From Vibrio algicola (lineage in GTDB: Bacteria > Pseudomonadota > Gammaproteobacteria > Enterobacterales > Vibrionaceae): a stretch of 64,000 bases of DNA. The stretch spans positions 1,488,001 to 1,552,000 of the forward strand of contig NZ_CP045699.1 in the NCBI RefSeq assembly GCF_009601765.2, in the 5' to 3' direction. The position numbers were made by a program, and so were the translations under genes. Positions 52,091 through 60,635 of the stretch are shown here, one piece after another; the stretch's first letter is position 1; each line of letters begins with the position of its first letter. The notes under the pieces were generated by a model. It did no database searches and had not been told where the DNA came from. It saw nothing but the letters and a program-made list of their open reading frames with translations.

Positions 52091-53305
52091 TTAACCTTCG
52101 CTTACCTTGAGTAATAAACTGCCATTATACAAAGCTTGTTTGATTAACGCTGCGCCTGGCATAGTGGTTTGGGTAAAGAAACGGCTTTCAGCCAATTGTA
52201 CTTCCCTATGTTCTGGGTACAAGCTTTGCTGCTTTAAGGTCTCGACAATCACTGGATACAAAATCGACTTTGCATGATTAAGCGCGCCGCCAAGTAAGAT
52301 TTTCTCAGGGCTAAAGATGTTCACCATCATGGCAATGCCTTTGCCTAAATCTCGACCCAATTGCTCAATCACGCCCTTAGCTAAGGCATCTTCATTTATT
52401 GAAGCCGAACAGATCGTTTCCATGCTGATGTTATTGATATCTAAACAGGAAGGCTCACCATTCGCAATCCGCGTTACCACCGATGTGCACACTGATTCGG
52501 CCGAAGCAATTGTATCTAAACAGCCCGTTTTGCCACATTGACAAACCGCACCATTGGGATCGATTTGAATATGACCCAGCTCACCAATATTACCATAACG
52601 GTTATAGATCAAACGGCCATTTAAAATAACCCCTGCCCCTACGCCTTGAAAGTTACTGATCAACAATGAGTTATCCACTTCTTGAGCATTACCAAATAAC
52701 ATTTCAGCTAATGCCCAAGCGCTCATGTCATTGGCAATAAAAACTGGCAGTCCTGTTTTATCGTAAATTTCAGGTCCTAACGCCAGTTTATGGATATGAT
52801 AAAACGGCATTTGGATCACCGTGCCTTGCGCAAAATCAACCAGTGCCGGTAAGGTCAATGCAATGCTGGTGACTCGCTCAAGTTTATCAGCATAGTGTGC
52901 AAAAAAATGTTCGATTTCGGCTAATATTCTTACTAATAACGAGGTTTGATCTCGCTCTTCAATTGTTACTCGATGCTCAACCAACACCTTTGCGCCTAAA
53001 TCATGCAGCGCAATGATCAGATACCCTTTGCCTAAACGAATAGATAAAAACTGCCAACCTTGGTTATTAGTTTGCAATCCAACCGCAGGACGACCTCGGC
53101 TAATCGACTCTTGCACCACGGTTTCATGGATTAAATGACCATCCACTAATTCACGTGAAATTTTAGTGATACTCGCCGGAGCCAAGCCGCTCAATTTGGA
53201 TAGGTCAATACGCGATATAGGCCCATATTGGTCAATCAGCTTATAGACACGACCGCTGTTTATCTGCTTAATTTGATCAATATGACCAGGCTGAGCCATG
53301 TACAT
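52091..53305 (-). CDS. mlc: ROK-family transcriptional repressor Mlc
   Basis: A repressor of glucose PTS genes that is released by binding dephosphorylated PtsG. I start at ATG 53305 (MYMAQPGHIDQIKQ), with GGAG six bases upstream, giving 404 residues; an ATG four codons earlier overlaps that site. The N-terminal winged helix reads RIDLSKLSGLAPASITKISREL, then SRGRPAVGL. The ROK domain has ELGHIQIDP and the zinc motif CQCGKTGC, followed by ILLGGALNHA. Similarity to E. coli Mlc runs along the whole length. Its probable target, ptsG, is about 7 kb away in this window. Confidence 0.92.
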   Translation of the reverse strand: MYMAQPGHIDQIKQINSGRVYKLIDQYGPISRIDLSKLSGLAPASITKISRELVDGHLIHETVVQESISRGRPAVGLQTNNQGWQFLSIRLGKGYLIIALHDLGAKVLVEHRVTIEERDQTSLLVRILAEIEHFFAHYADKLERVTSIALTLPALVDFAQGTVIQMPFYHIHKLALGPEIYDKTGLPVFIANDMSAWALAEMLFGNAQEVDNSLLISNFQGVGAGVILNGRLIYNRYGNIGELGHIQIDPNGAVCQCGKTGCLDTIASAESVCTSVVTRIANGEPSCLDINNISMETICSASINEDALAKGVIEQLGRDLGKGIAMMVNIFSPEKILLGGALNHAKSILYPVIVETLKQQSLYPEHREVQLAESRFFTQTTMPGAALIKQALYNGSLLLKVSEG

Positions 53306-53731
53306 AACGCACTCCAAATGAAATCCAATAGCTAATTTTTTTACACTGCGAACTAATTGTGAAGTCTAAAGGCAACGGAGCGTGACAAGTATCACGTTAT
53401 AATTTTTTTTCAGCCTAAAATAAGCATTTTTATATTCAATCTCATTGATTTTATGTATGCAAGCATGCGTTTAAAACAAGGTAATGAATCGTTCACATCA
53501 GATTAAACCGTTACAAATGTTCACGATAAAGTCATATTTTCACGATTAAAATAAACTATGCTGTTTTAAAATAAACTATGCTATGTAAGCCACAAAATAA
53601 TAATTTACCCATCAAAATTACGCTTGTTTAATGATAACTTGGGAATAATTTCACTCGTGTGCTCACCTGTCTATCTCGATGTTTTAAACCAACATATCGG
53701 CATTTGGGCTGTAATCAAAAATGGAGTTTTC
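53306..53731. other. Divergent intergenic region between mlc and pykA
   Basis: About 425 bases with promoters of both genes. A 20-bp direct tandem repeat is at 53546-53583. An open frame leads into pykA from upstream but has no ribosome site and no family match. Confidence 0.5.
53546..53583. repeat. 20-bp direct tandem repeat upstream of pykA
   Basis: TTAAAATAAACTATGCT occurs twice with a period of 20 bases. Each copy contains a TATGCT element that could mimic a -10 box. Confidence 0.75.
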
Positions 53732-55177
53732 ATGTCAACAAAATTAAGACGTACTAAAATTGTCACTACTTTAGGTCCTGCCACCGATAAAGATAATGTA
53801 CTAGAGGAAATCATCAAAGCTGGCGCCAACGTGGTACGAATGAACTTTTCCCATGGCTCGGCGGAAGATCATATTATTCGCGCAGAGAAAGTGCGCACAA
53901 TTGCCGCTAATTTAGGCATTCATGTCGCCATTTTGGGGGATTTACAAGGCCCTAAAATTCGCGTTTCGACATTTAAAGACGGTAAAATTCAATTAACTAT
54001 TGGTGATAAATTCACTTTAGATAGTGAAATGGCCAAAGGCCTCGGCGACCAATATGCCGTCGGTGTAGACTATAAAGCGCTACCAAATGATGTGTTTGCG
54101 GGAGATATATTGCTGCTTGATGACGGTCGGGTACAACTTAAAGTGTTGTCGGTTGAAGGCTCCAAGGTAAATACCGAAGTCACCGTTGCCGGCCCTCTAT
54201 CCAACAATAAAGGCATCAATAAAAAAGGCGGAGGCTTATCGGCTGATGCTCTGACCGAAAAAGATAAACAAGACATCTTAACCGCCGCGCAAATCAAAGT
54301 AGATTACTTAGCGGTGTCTTTCCCTCGCAATGGCGAAGATATGCATTACGCTCGCCGTTTAGCACGCGACGCAGGCTTAGAAGCAAAATTGGTAGCGAAG
54401 GTTGAACGCGCCGAAACCGTGGTCAGTGAAGCAACGATGGACGATATTATTTTAGCATCGGATGTAGTGATGGTAGCACGTGGCGATCTCGGCGTTGAAA
54501 TTGGCGACGCGGAGTTAGTCGGTGTGCAAAAACAACTGATCCGCCGCGCTCGTAGCTTAAATCGTAACGTGATCACCGCGACCCAAATGATGGAATCGAT
54601 GATCACCAGCCCTATGCCAACTCGAGCGGAAGTCATGGATGTGGCCAATGCGGTATTAGATGGTACTGATGCGGTGATGTTATCGGCTGAAACTGCGGCA
54701 GGGCAATTTCCGATAGAAACCGTCAAATCAATGGCCGAAGTTTGTGTTGGCGCTGAAAAAATGCCATCAATTAATGTGTCGAATTATCGATTAGACCGTA
54801 AGTTTGAATCGGCAGAAGAAACCATCGCGATGGCGACCATGTACTCTGCCAACCATATGCAAGGCATTACCGCCATGATTTCATTAACCGAATCTGGCCG
54901 CACGGCATTGATGATGTCTCGTTTGAGTTCAGGCTTACCGATTTTCGCTTTGTCTCGAAATGAAAGAACCCTAAATCGTGCCGCCCTTTATCGTGGTGTT
55001 ACACCCGTATATTTCAACAACGACGCAGGCTCCGGTTTACCTTGCGCTATCGAAGCGATTAACACTCTAAAAGAAAAGCATTTATTGGTAAAAGGGGATA
55101 TTGTGATCATTACTCAAGGTGATGTGATGGATCTGGTTGGCTCAACTAACTGTATGCGTATTATTGAAGTAGAATAA
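53732..55177 (+). CDS. pykA: Pyruvate kinase (PykA type)
   Basis: Converts phosphoenolpyruvate and ADP to pyruvate and ATP. I start at ATG 53732 ([18 protein letters not shown]), with GGAG upstream, giving 481 residues. Visible are [22 protein letters not shown], the catalytic Lys region [28 protein letters not shown] and [13 protein letters not shown]. The sequence is clearly closer to E. coli PykA (AMP-activated) than PykF. It is divergent from mlc. Confidence 0.95.
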   Translation: MSTKLRRTKIVTTLGPATDKDNVLEEIIKAGANVVRMNFSHGSAEDHIIRAEKVRTIAANLGIHVAILGDLQGPKIRVSTFKDGKIQLTIGDKFTLDSEMAKGLGDQYAVGVDYKALPNDVFAGDILLLDDGRVQLKVLSVEGSKVNTEVTVAGPLSNNKGINKKGGGLSADALTEKDKQDILTAAQIKVDYLAVSFPRNGEDMHYARRLARDAGLEAKLVAKVERAETVVSEATMDDIILASDVVMVARGDLGVEIGDAELVGVQKQLIRRARSLNRNVITATQMMESMITSPMPTRAEVMDVANAVLDGTDAVMLSAETAAGQFPIETVKSMAEVCVGAEKMPSINVSNYRLDRKFESAEETIAMATMYSANHMQGITAMISLTESGRTALMMSRLSSGLPIFALSRNERTLNRAALYRGVTPVYFNNDAGSGLPCAIEAINTLKEKHLLVKGDIVIITQGDVMDLVGSTNCMRIIEVE

Positions 55178-55213
55178 TACCAATAAAATACATTACTCAA
55201 TGTAAAACCAAAC

Positions 55214-55240
55214 AAAAAGGAGCTAAATTAGCTCCTTTCT
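55214..55240. terminator. Bidirectional terminator between pykA and the FHA gene
   Basis: Arms AAAGGAGCT and AGCTCCTTT with a 5-base loop between convergent genes. Confidence 0.85.
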
Positions 55241-55278
55241 TACTTTTAATTTTTTAGCGTTACCTGCACTAAAATGGC

Positions 55279-56409
55279 TTACGAGCCTTGACGCCGCAAG
55301 GAATCATAAGACTGCTCTAATACTTCCCAGAACTGTTTTTCAAATCCCTTTTGGCGACCTGATGTCAATTCAGAAAAATACGATTGATACATCTTCCAAG
55401 CCCACGCATCAGCATCGACATTAGCGGGTGCATTTTTACGATAAGTGTCAAATCGGGTTTTTAATGTGTCCGGTGACAATTCATTCAAGATATATTGCAG
55501 TGCAGTGGCTGTGGCTTTATGGACTCGCTCATTGTGCGACTCTACCGATTTTAAACTCTCACTGATTGCTTGCGCTGGTTCTAAATGAAATAGACTCTTT
55601 TCGCCACCAAACATGACTTCCTCTGTTTCCTCTAAGCCTAACCCCATTTGCAGCGGATTATCTTGGATCGGTTGGAAACTGCGGTTTAACAAATGAAATT
55701 GACTATCTTGCCTTTGGTGTATGGCCAGTAAGCCTTGTAGACAAGCCTGTAAAGATTGTTTTTTTACATCGGTGACTGTTTGGCTATCCGTTACCGTCAT
55801 GCTTTGCTCCTTGTGCACTGAACTTTGCTGTACTTCTACTTCAATAGAAGTGGTTGGCGCTGTTTCGGGTGGTGTCTCACTGTTAGATACTGCCGCTTGA
55901 GTAACGGTTGGGGCTTCTACCTTGGCACTCGGGATTAGCGTTGTTTTGGCTGCTGGCACCTCCATATCCAATTGAGGGATATAAGATTGGGTGGTGCTTG
56001 TTTGGCTTGTCTGTTGAGTTTGAATGGATTGCTGACTTGATGCCTGATATTCATGCATCATTTCTACCTCGACCTCAACCATTTTGACATGCGCTTTAAT
56101 CTGGTAAGAACCAATGCGAAAAACATCACCATTTCGGATCAATGTCGTATTATTTTGCTCAAATTTAGGCTCTTGATTATTAATGCCAATACCACCTTGC
56201 AAGTCCACCAGATGATACTGCTTATCGCTAAATGTGATCTGACAATATGGGGTGATCAAAGCATTATTTGGATCCGGTAAAACCCAATGGCAAGTATCAT
56301 CGTTACCAATGAAACCACCCTGTTGCTTAAATTGAAATGAAGCCGCCCCACCGGTCTTCAATAAACGGGTATTCATAACAACAAAGGTTAAAAAAAGTTG
56401 CTCTTCCAT
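55279..56409 (-). CDS. FHA-domain protein of type VI secretion TagH/ImpI type, no secretion cluster adjacent
   Basis: A 376-residue cytoplasmic protein starting at ATG 56409 (MEEQLFLTFVV) with GGGAG upstream. The N-terminal FHA domain (about 1-90) has GGFIGNDDTCHWVLPDP, PYCQITF, HLVDLQGGIGINNQ and IRNGDVFRIGSYQI, but its binding residues are not the common R..SH set, so phosphothreonine binding is unsure. A Gln/Thr/Val-rich linker (about 100-220) follows. The C-terminal part (about 280-376), with LNELSPDTLKTRFD, WKMYQSYFSEL and FEKQFWEVLEQSYD, resembles the C-terminal domain of TagH. In Vibrio, TagH is normally inside the T6SS cluster; none is near here. Confidence 0.72.
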   Translation of the reverse strand: MEEQLFLTFVVMNTRLLKTGGAASFQFKQQGGFIGNDDTCHWVLPDPNNALITPYCQITFSDKQYHLVDLQGGIGINNQEPKFEQNNTTLIRNGDVFRIGSYQIKAHVKMVEVEVEMMHEYQASSQQSIQTQQTSQTSTTQSYIPQLDMEVPAAKTTLIPSAKVEAPTVTQAAVSNSETPPETAPTTSIEVEVQQSSVHKEQSMTVTDSQTVTDVKKQSLQACLQGLLAIHQRQDSQFHLLNRSFQPIQDNPLQMGLGLEETEEVMFGGEKSLFHLEPAQAISESLKSVESHNERVHKATATALQYILNELSPDTLKTRFDTYRKNAPANVDADAWAWKMYQSYFSELTSGRQKGFEKQFWEVLEQSYDSLRRQGS

Positions 56410-56648
56410 ATTCACTCCCTGACTACGCTTAGCGATGGAAAACTTGGATCTTATCCCAATCAAAGTAATTAGATAGTTACTACGGTTGGTATTCAATGAC
56501 CTCTAGATGCATGTCATCCTCCTACTCAGAGTTAACTAAGTAGGTTATAGGGCTAATAGTGGGATAAAAATCTGACGGGGAAAAGTAGCAGATTAGTTTC
56601 TGCGACACGGTTAACTTAACTCAAAAATAAATCATCTTTGAACGACAT
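56410..56648. other. Gap between the patatin and FHA genes
   Basis: Some 239 bases with no coding frame. A weak AATCTGACG/AGCAGATT hairpin lies near 56570-56595. The FHA gene may have its own promoter here; a single transcript with the upstream patatin gene is possible but not shown. Confidence 0.4.
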
Positions 56649-57842
56649 TTATTCGCTATCTAACCAACGTTTATTGTCTCGAATATAGGCAGATGAATGA
56701 ATCAGATCCGGTTTACTCTCTAAGCTCAGCAGTAATTCAACGTATTTTTTTCCCGCTTCTATTCCGAGTTGATAATCGAACTCGAGATCATCTAACTTGC
56801 TCAATAAAGATGAGGATCTTAATGGTTGCTCAGGGGCAATCTGCAGTACATAACAATCATCGGGTGGATTGAGCATAAAGTTATGTGTCATCGAATAGGT
56901 TTGATGATGCACCATCAACATATCCATCAAACCGGAATCAAACTGATCACCCATTAAATGACACAAACGGTACACATCACTGCCGCCGAATAACCAGCGC
57001 CCACCATTTAATAACGGCTTTGGCTTGTCAGTTACGATTTCAAGGGATTTCGCAATGCGTTGCTGGAGAAATCCACTAAAATCTTTGCGCCACCCCGCGG
57101 TTCGATTGACGATCCGTGTTTGAATCGCTTCAAAATGATTATTTAAGCCCACTCGATTAAGAAAAGATTCGTGACTTTCCTCTTCCATATCTATTGGCAA
57201 GCCAACTGGTTCGGTACGGATCACACTTATCATACGCGCACCCTGTCGCCAAGCTTCTTGCGTGGGAATCGATGCCGACACGCCACCATCAACATAACAC
57301 TGACCATTAATTTGTACTTCTTTACGATATAAGCCAGGGATCGCACAAGTGGCTCGCAAGACATCCCGCCAGTTGGTGGTCATTATCGGTAAATATTCAT
57401 CATGTAAACTGGCGACATTAGTGACCGCCGCATAAGCCTGCCGCTCGCCTAGAGAAAAACGCGCCACATCCATATCAAGTAAATATTGAGGCGTATGCAG
57501 AAGCTCGAAAGCCCAATCAAGATCGAGTCGTTGTTTATTACGGATATGAGAAAATAAGCGGAAAAATTCAGGGCGAGTCGTTAAATCAGTAATGAAAGCT
57601 TTACCTAGACCAGATTGACGCGAAAGGAAAGATGCAACATTTAATGCCCCAGCGGATGTACCATAAAAAACATCAAATGGATCAATGGCTGCCGCTAATA
57701 AACTGTCTAATACTCCAGTGGTAAAAATACCTTTTTGACCACCACCTTGGGCGATTAAAGCATGCCGTCCGTTGGCATACTTATTAAGGATCGTGTGATC
57801 GACAGAAATATCTACATCCGTTACAACGCCACTGTTATTCAC
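56649..57842 (-). CDS. Patatin-like phospholipase (YjjU-like)
   Basis: A 397-residue patatin-family lipid acyl hydrolase with a Ser-Asp dyad. Visible are the oxyanion motif ALIAQGGGQKGIFTTGVLD, the nucleophile in YGTSAGALN and the Asp in YVDGGVSASIPTQEA; the order matches E. coli YjjU, with a longer C-terminal region. No signal peptide is seen, so it is cytoplasmic or delivered by an unrecognised route. The start is GTG 57842 with a near-perfect AGGAGG-type site (GGAGGTT) six bases upstream. It follows the YnhF-like gene by 33 bases. The catalytic dyad suggests activity; the substrate is unknown. Confidence 0.86.
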   Translation of the reverse strand: MNNSGVVTDVDISVDHTILNKYANGRHALIAQGGGQKGIFTTGVLDSLLAAAIDPFDVFYGTSAGALNVASFLSRQSGLGKAFITDLTTRPEFFRLFSHIRNKQRLDLDWAFELLHTPQYLLDMDVARFSLGERQAYAAVTNVASLHDEYLPIMTTNWRDVLRATCAIPGLYRKEVQINGQCYVDGGVSASIPTQEAWRQGARMISVIRTEPVGLPIDMEEESHESFLNRVGLNNHFEAIQTRIVNRTAGWRKDFSGFLQQRIAKSLEIVTDKPKPLLNGGRWLFGGSDVYRLCHLMGDQFDSGLMDMLMVHHQTYSMTHNFMLNPPDDCYVLQIAPEQPLRSSSLLSKLDDLEFDYQLGIEAGKKYVELLLSLESKPDLIHSSAYIRDNKRWLDSE

Positions 57843-57875
57843 ACAACCTCCATGTTACATCAACTAAAGAAACGC

Positions 57876-57968
57876 TTAGCGATGTGTAGCAACGATCACG
57901 ACAAAAATTGCCAAGAAAACCATAATGCTACCAATCACAGATAAAGCAATTTTAAAATCACGACTCAT
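57876..57968 (-). CDS. YnhF-like small membrane protein, 30 residues
   Basis: An open frame of 30 residues (MSRDFKIALSVIG...VVIVATHR) with one membrane helix (about 7-27) and an AGGAG ribosome site seven bases before ATG 57968. The pattern MSxDFK, long aliphatic helix and short basic or His end resembles E. coli YnhF (29 residues). The function is unknown. It is 33 bases before the patatin gene and probably cotranscribed. Confidence 0.72.
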   Translation of the reverse strand: MSRDFKIALSVIGSIMVFLAIFVVIVATHR

Positions 57969-58483
57969 AATAATACTCCTAGAGGTAAAAACAACTGAAA
58001 TTCTAACACGAATCAACAAGTAAGAGGTGAGCAAATCACAACAATAAAATAACTTTTCTATCCTGCTCACTATCTAGTCATTACGCGACTAACTCAGTAT
58101 AAATTGGCATAAAATATCGTATCAGTTCAAATGTTGGCTATTTATTCATCAATAAATCTGACAATTTAAACAATATTTATCTTATGCTTTATTCGACAAA
58201 AGCAGTTTATAACACTAAAAATTAACAATTAGTTGGTTGTATGTAACATCATGATAAAAATATCAAGATAAATACTTTATACTGCTATTAATACACCTTA
58301 ACAGTTACCTATTGCGTTCTTTTTTATCGGTCGATACTCTGAGAGTGCATAACAGCGCTTTTTCCTGCTACTACTGACAATATTTAGAATAATAACCTGA
58401 TTTGTTAGTCGCCAATTAGAATAAAAAACCGACGGTATTCGGTGCGGCTGACTTGGATAAATACCGCTACAGAGGATGTAAAT
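57969..58483. other. Divergent intergenic region before the NSS transporter
   Basis: About 515 bases, AT-rich on the left. Promoters for both sides should be here. The part next to the transporter (58310-58480) is less AT-rich and may be a structured leader, including CTCTGAGAG and GGTATT/AATACC pairings. It does not match a riboswitch I recognise. Confidence 0.4.
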
Positions 58484-59956
58484 ATGAAACGAGAACAATG
58501 GGGCTCACGTACGGGCTTTATTCTAGCGGCGGTTGGCTCTGCCATCGGCTTGGGCAATATTTGGCGCTTCCCATATATGGCGTATGAAAATGGTGGCGGT
58601 GCTTTCTTTATTCCTTACCTTTTTGCCATGCTCACCGCTGGTATTCCTTTTATGATTTTAGAATTCACCATGGGACACAAATTCCGTGGTTCAGCGCCGA
58701 AAACATTAGCCAAAATCCACGCTAAATTTGAGTGGCTGGGTTGGTTTCAAGTAATGATCGCCGCCGTAATTGGTGTGTACTATGTTGCGATCATCGGCTG
58801 GGCTATTTCTTATGTTGGTTTAGCGGTCGATCAAAGTTGGGGCGCTGATCCTAACGCTTATTTCTTTGGTGAATATCTACAACTCGGTGATGGTAACAGT
58901 CCAAGCCAACTGGGGAGTGTGCAATGGCATATTGCGATTCCTATGATTGTAGCTTGGGGCATTACCTTTGCGGCACTTTTCAGTGGTGTTAAAGGCGGGA
59001 TTGAACGTGCCGGCAAGATCATGATGCCCGTTCTATTTATCATGGTCTTGGCGCTGATTGGTCGTATGGTGTTCCTTCCTGGTGCGCTTGATGGTCTTAA
59101 CTACTTATTTGAGCCTGATTTTAGCAAGCTAAGCGACCCAACCGTGTGGGCCGCTGCCTATGGGCAAATATTCTTTACCCTTTCTGTTGGTTTCGCCATT
59201 ATGCTGGCTTACTCAAGTTATCTACCAGAAAAATCAGACATCACCAATAATGCTTTGATGACAGTATTGATTAACTGTGGTTTCTCTATCGTATCCGGTA
59301 TTTTGATTTTCTCTGTGCTTGGCTATATGGCACAAGGACAAGGCAAAGAGTTAACCGAAGTGGTCACCGCTGGGGTTGGTTTAGCCTTTGTGACCATTCC
59401 TGCCGCTATCAACCTACTGCCAGCACCTTATATCTTAGGCCCACTGTTCTTCTTAGCATTAGTGGTTGCCGGCCTGAGTTCGCATATTTCAATTATGGAA
59501 GCGGTGACATCATCTATTATTGATAAGCTTAAGTTATCACGTAAAAAAGCGGTATCCATCGTGTGTGGTACAGGGCTATTAGTCTCGCTTTCATTTGCCA
59601 CTAACGGGGGTCTACTTCTATTGGATTTAGTCGACTTCTTTATCAACAATATTGCTCTATTGGCTAGTTGTTTAATTGAGTTAATCTTGGTCGGTTGGTT
59701 GTTTAAAGTTGCCGACATCCGGGATTATGCCAATAAGATATCGGAAGTGACTATTGGGGTTTGGTTTGATTTATGTATCCGTTTCCTAAGCCCTGTCATT
59801 ATTGCTTATATCTTTGGCAGTAAAGTCATTGATACCGTTAATGAAGGTTATGGCGGTTATGGGCAATTCGATTTGATGTTACTCGGCTGGGGCTTATTAG
59901 CTGCCATGCTAGTCATCGCCATTATCATTAACGTAACCAACAAGAAAGAGGCCTAA
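58484..59956 (+). CDS. Sodium-dependent transporter, NSS (SNF) family
   Basis: A Na+-coupled amino-acid symporter of the inner membrane, LeuT fold. I start at ATG 58484 (MKREQWGSRTGFILAAVGSAIG), with AGAGGA upstream, giving 490 residues with about 12 membrane segments. Family motifs are SAIGLGNIWRFPYMAYENGGGAFFIPYL in helix 1 and its loop, FFTLSVGFAIMLAYSSY in helix 6 and SSHISIMEAVTS in helix 8. Its partner gene, a MetS-type small subunit, starts one base after its stop, suggesting a methionine/alanine-type (MetP) transporter; the substrate is inference. Confidence 0.9.
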   Translation: MKREQWGSRTGFILAAVGSAIGLGNIWRFPYMAYENGGGAFFIPYLFAMLTAGIPFMILEFTMGHKFRGSAPKTLAKIHAKFEWLGWFQVMIAAVIGVYYVAIIGWAISYVGLAVDQSWGADPNAYFFGEYLQLGDGNSPSQLGSVQWHIAIPMIVAWGITFAALFSGVKGGIERAGKIMMPVLFIMVLALIGRMVFLPGALDGLNYLFEPDFSKLSDPTVWAAAYGQIFFTLSVGFAIMLAYSSYLPEKSDITNNALMTVLINCGFSIVSGILIFSVLGYMAQGQGKELTEVVTAGVGLAFVTIPAAINLLPAPYILGPLFFLALVVAGLSSHISIMEAVTSSIIDKLKLSRKKAVSIVCGTGLLVSLSFATNGGLLLLDLVDFFINNIALLASCLIELILVGWLFKVADIRDYANKISEVTIGVWFDLCIRFLSPVIIAYIFGSKVIDTVNEGYGGYGQFDLMLLGWGLLAAMLVIAIIINVTNKKEA

Positions 59957-59957
59957 T

Positions 59958-60059
59958 ATGACAACAGGTGCCATTATTATGATGATCATTGGTCTTGGTA
60001 TTACTTGGGGCGGCGCTGCTCTTTGTATCCGCAGAGCAATGAATAGTAGTAACCAATAG
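59958..60059 (+). CDS. MetS-type small subunit of the NSS transporter, 33 residues
   Basis: MTTGAIIMMIIGLGITWGGAALCIRRAMNSSNQ-type protein: one membrane helix (about 4-24) containing GITWGGAALCI, then a short basic end. The TWGG pattern is typical of MetS small subunits that support MetP-type NSS transporters. It begins one base after the transporter stop, with GAGG inside the end of that gene as ribosome site. A terminator follows. Confidence 0.85.
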   Translation: MTTGAIIMMIIGLGITWGGAALCIRRAMNSSNQ

Positions 60060-60089
60060 CGAGTACTCAAACTGAGTACATGATATAAA

Positions 60090-60129
60090 ATAAAGCCCAT
60101 TTCCTCGATTGAAGAAATGGGCTTTTTAT
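60090..60129. terminator. Bidirectional terminator after the NSS operon
   Basis: Arms AAAGCCCATTTC and GAAATGGGCTTT with a 10-base loop and A/T runs on both flanks. Confidence 0.88.
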
Positions 60130-60164
60130 TTATAAACTCAATAGCAATGATTTAGTATTCGAAC

Positions 60165-60632
60165 TCAATATTCAACTACTGTGGTCGAAAACTTCTTATC
60201 ATGCCAAGGTGGATTTGAGTGAGTAAGGTATTGAGCGCCACTGTATAAAACATAGCCCCCTAACGTTGCCACACTTAAATATATCTTTTGAAATTCACGC
60301 TTTAAGTAGCGCGATTGTGTCATCGGTTCATCGGTTAACGACTCGACCGAAAGACGCAAAAAATATCGTGAGAATGAATTGCCAAGCAATCGATAACACA
60401 GCCAGTGATACCCCATATAAACGCCAATCGTAATAAACAACACGCTGATGATAATAAGCAGCAAAACCGGTAAGGCTATCGCATCATGAAACGAAACCGA
60501 GACACCTGTACCTTGGGAAGCATACGCCAGTACCCCACTGTAGATCTCACTCGCTATTTTGGCAAACATCTGCACAATAGCGAGATCGATGACAAATGAA
60601 CCGGTTCGTTTATATTTTTGCTTAAAGCTCAT
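60165..60632 (-). CDS. RDD family membrane protein
   Basis: A 155-residue inner-membrane protein with three hydrophobic segments (about 12-32, 50-75, 120-138). The first carries the RDD-like pattern RTGSFVIDLAIVQ; RLLGNSFSRYFLRL in the middle and PPWHDKKFSTTVV at the end (WHDK..T.VV) are characteristic of the family. The function is unknown. Its ATG is three bases beyond the ptsG stop, so it is translationally coupled to the glucose permease. Confidence 0.75.
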   Translation of the reverse strand: MSFKQKYKRTGSFVIDLAIVQMFAKIASEIYSGVLAYASQGTGVSVSFHDAIALPVLLLIIISVLFITIGVYMGYHWLCYRLLGNSFSRYFLRLSVESLTDEPMTQSRYLKREFQKIYLSVATLGGYVLYSGAQYLTHSNPPWHDKKFSTTVVEY

Positions 60633-60635
60633 TCA

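Noticed and set aside
58310..58480. Possible TPP riboswitch before the NSS transporter (CTCTGAGAG and ACCTGATTTG).
   Set aside because: The CTGAGA and ACCTGAT pieces are present, but the upstream GGGGTGC block and the terminal GCGTAGGGA-type block are missing, and the spacing is wrong.
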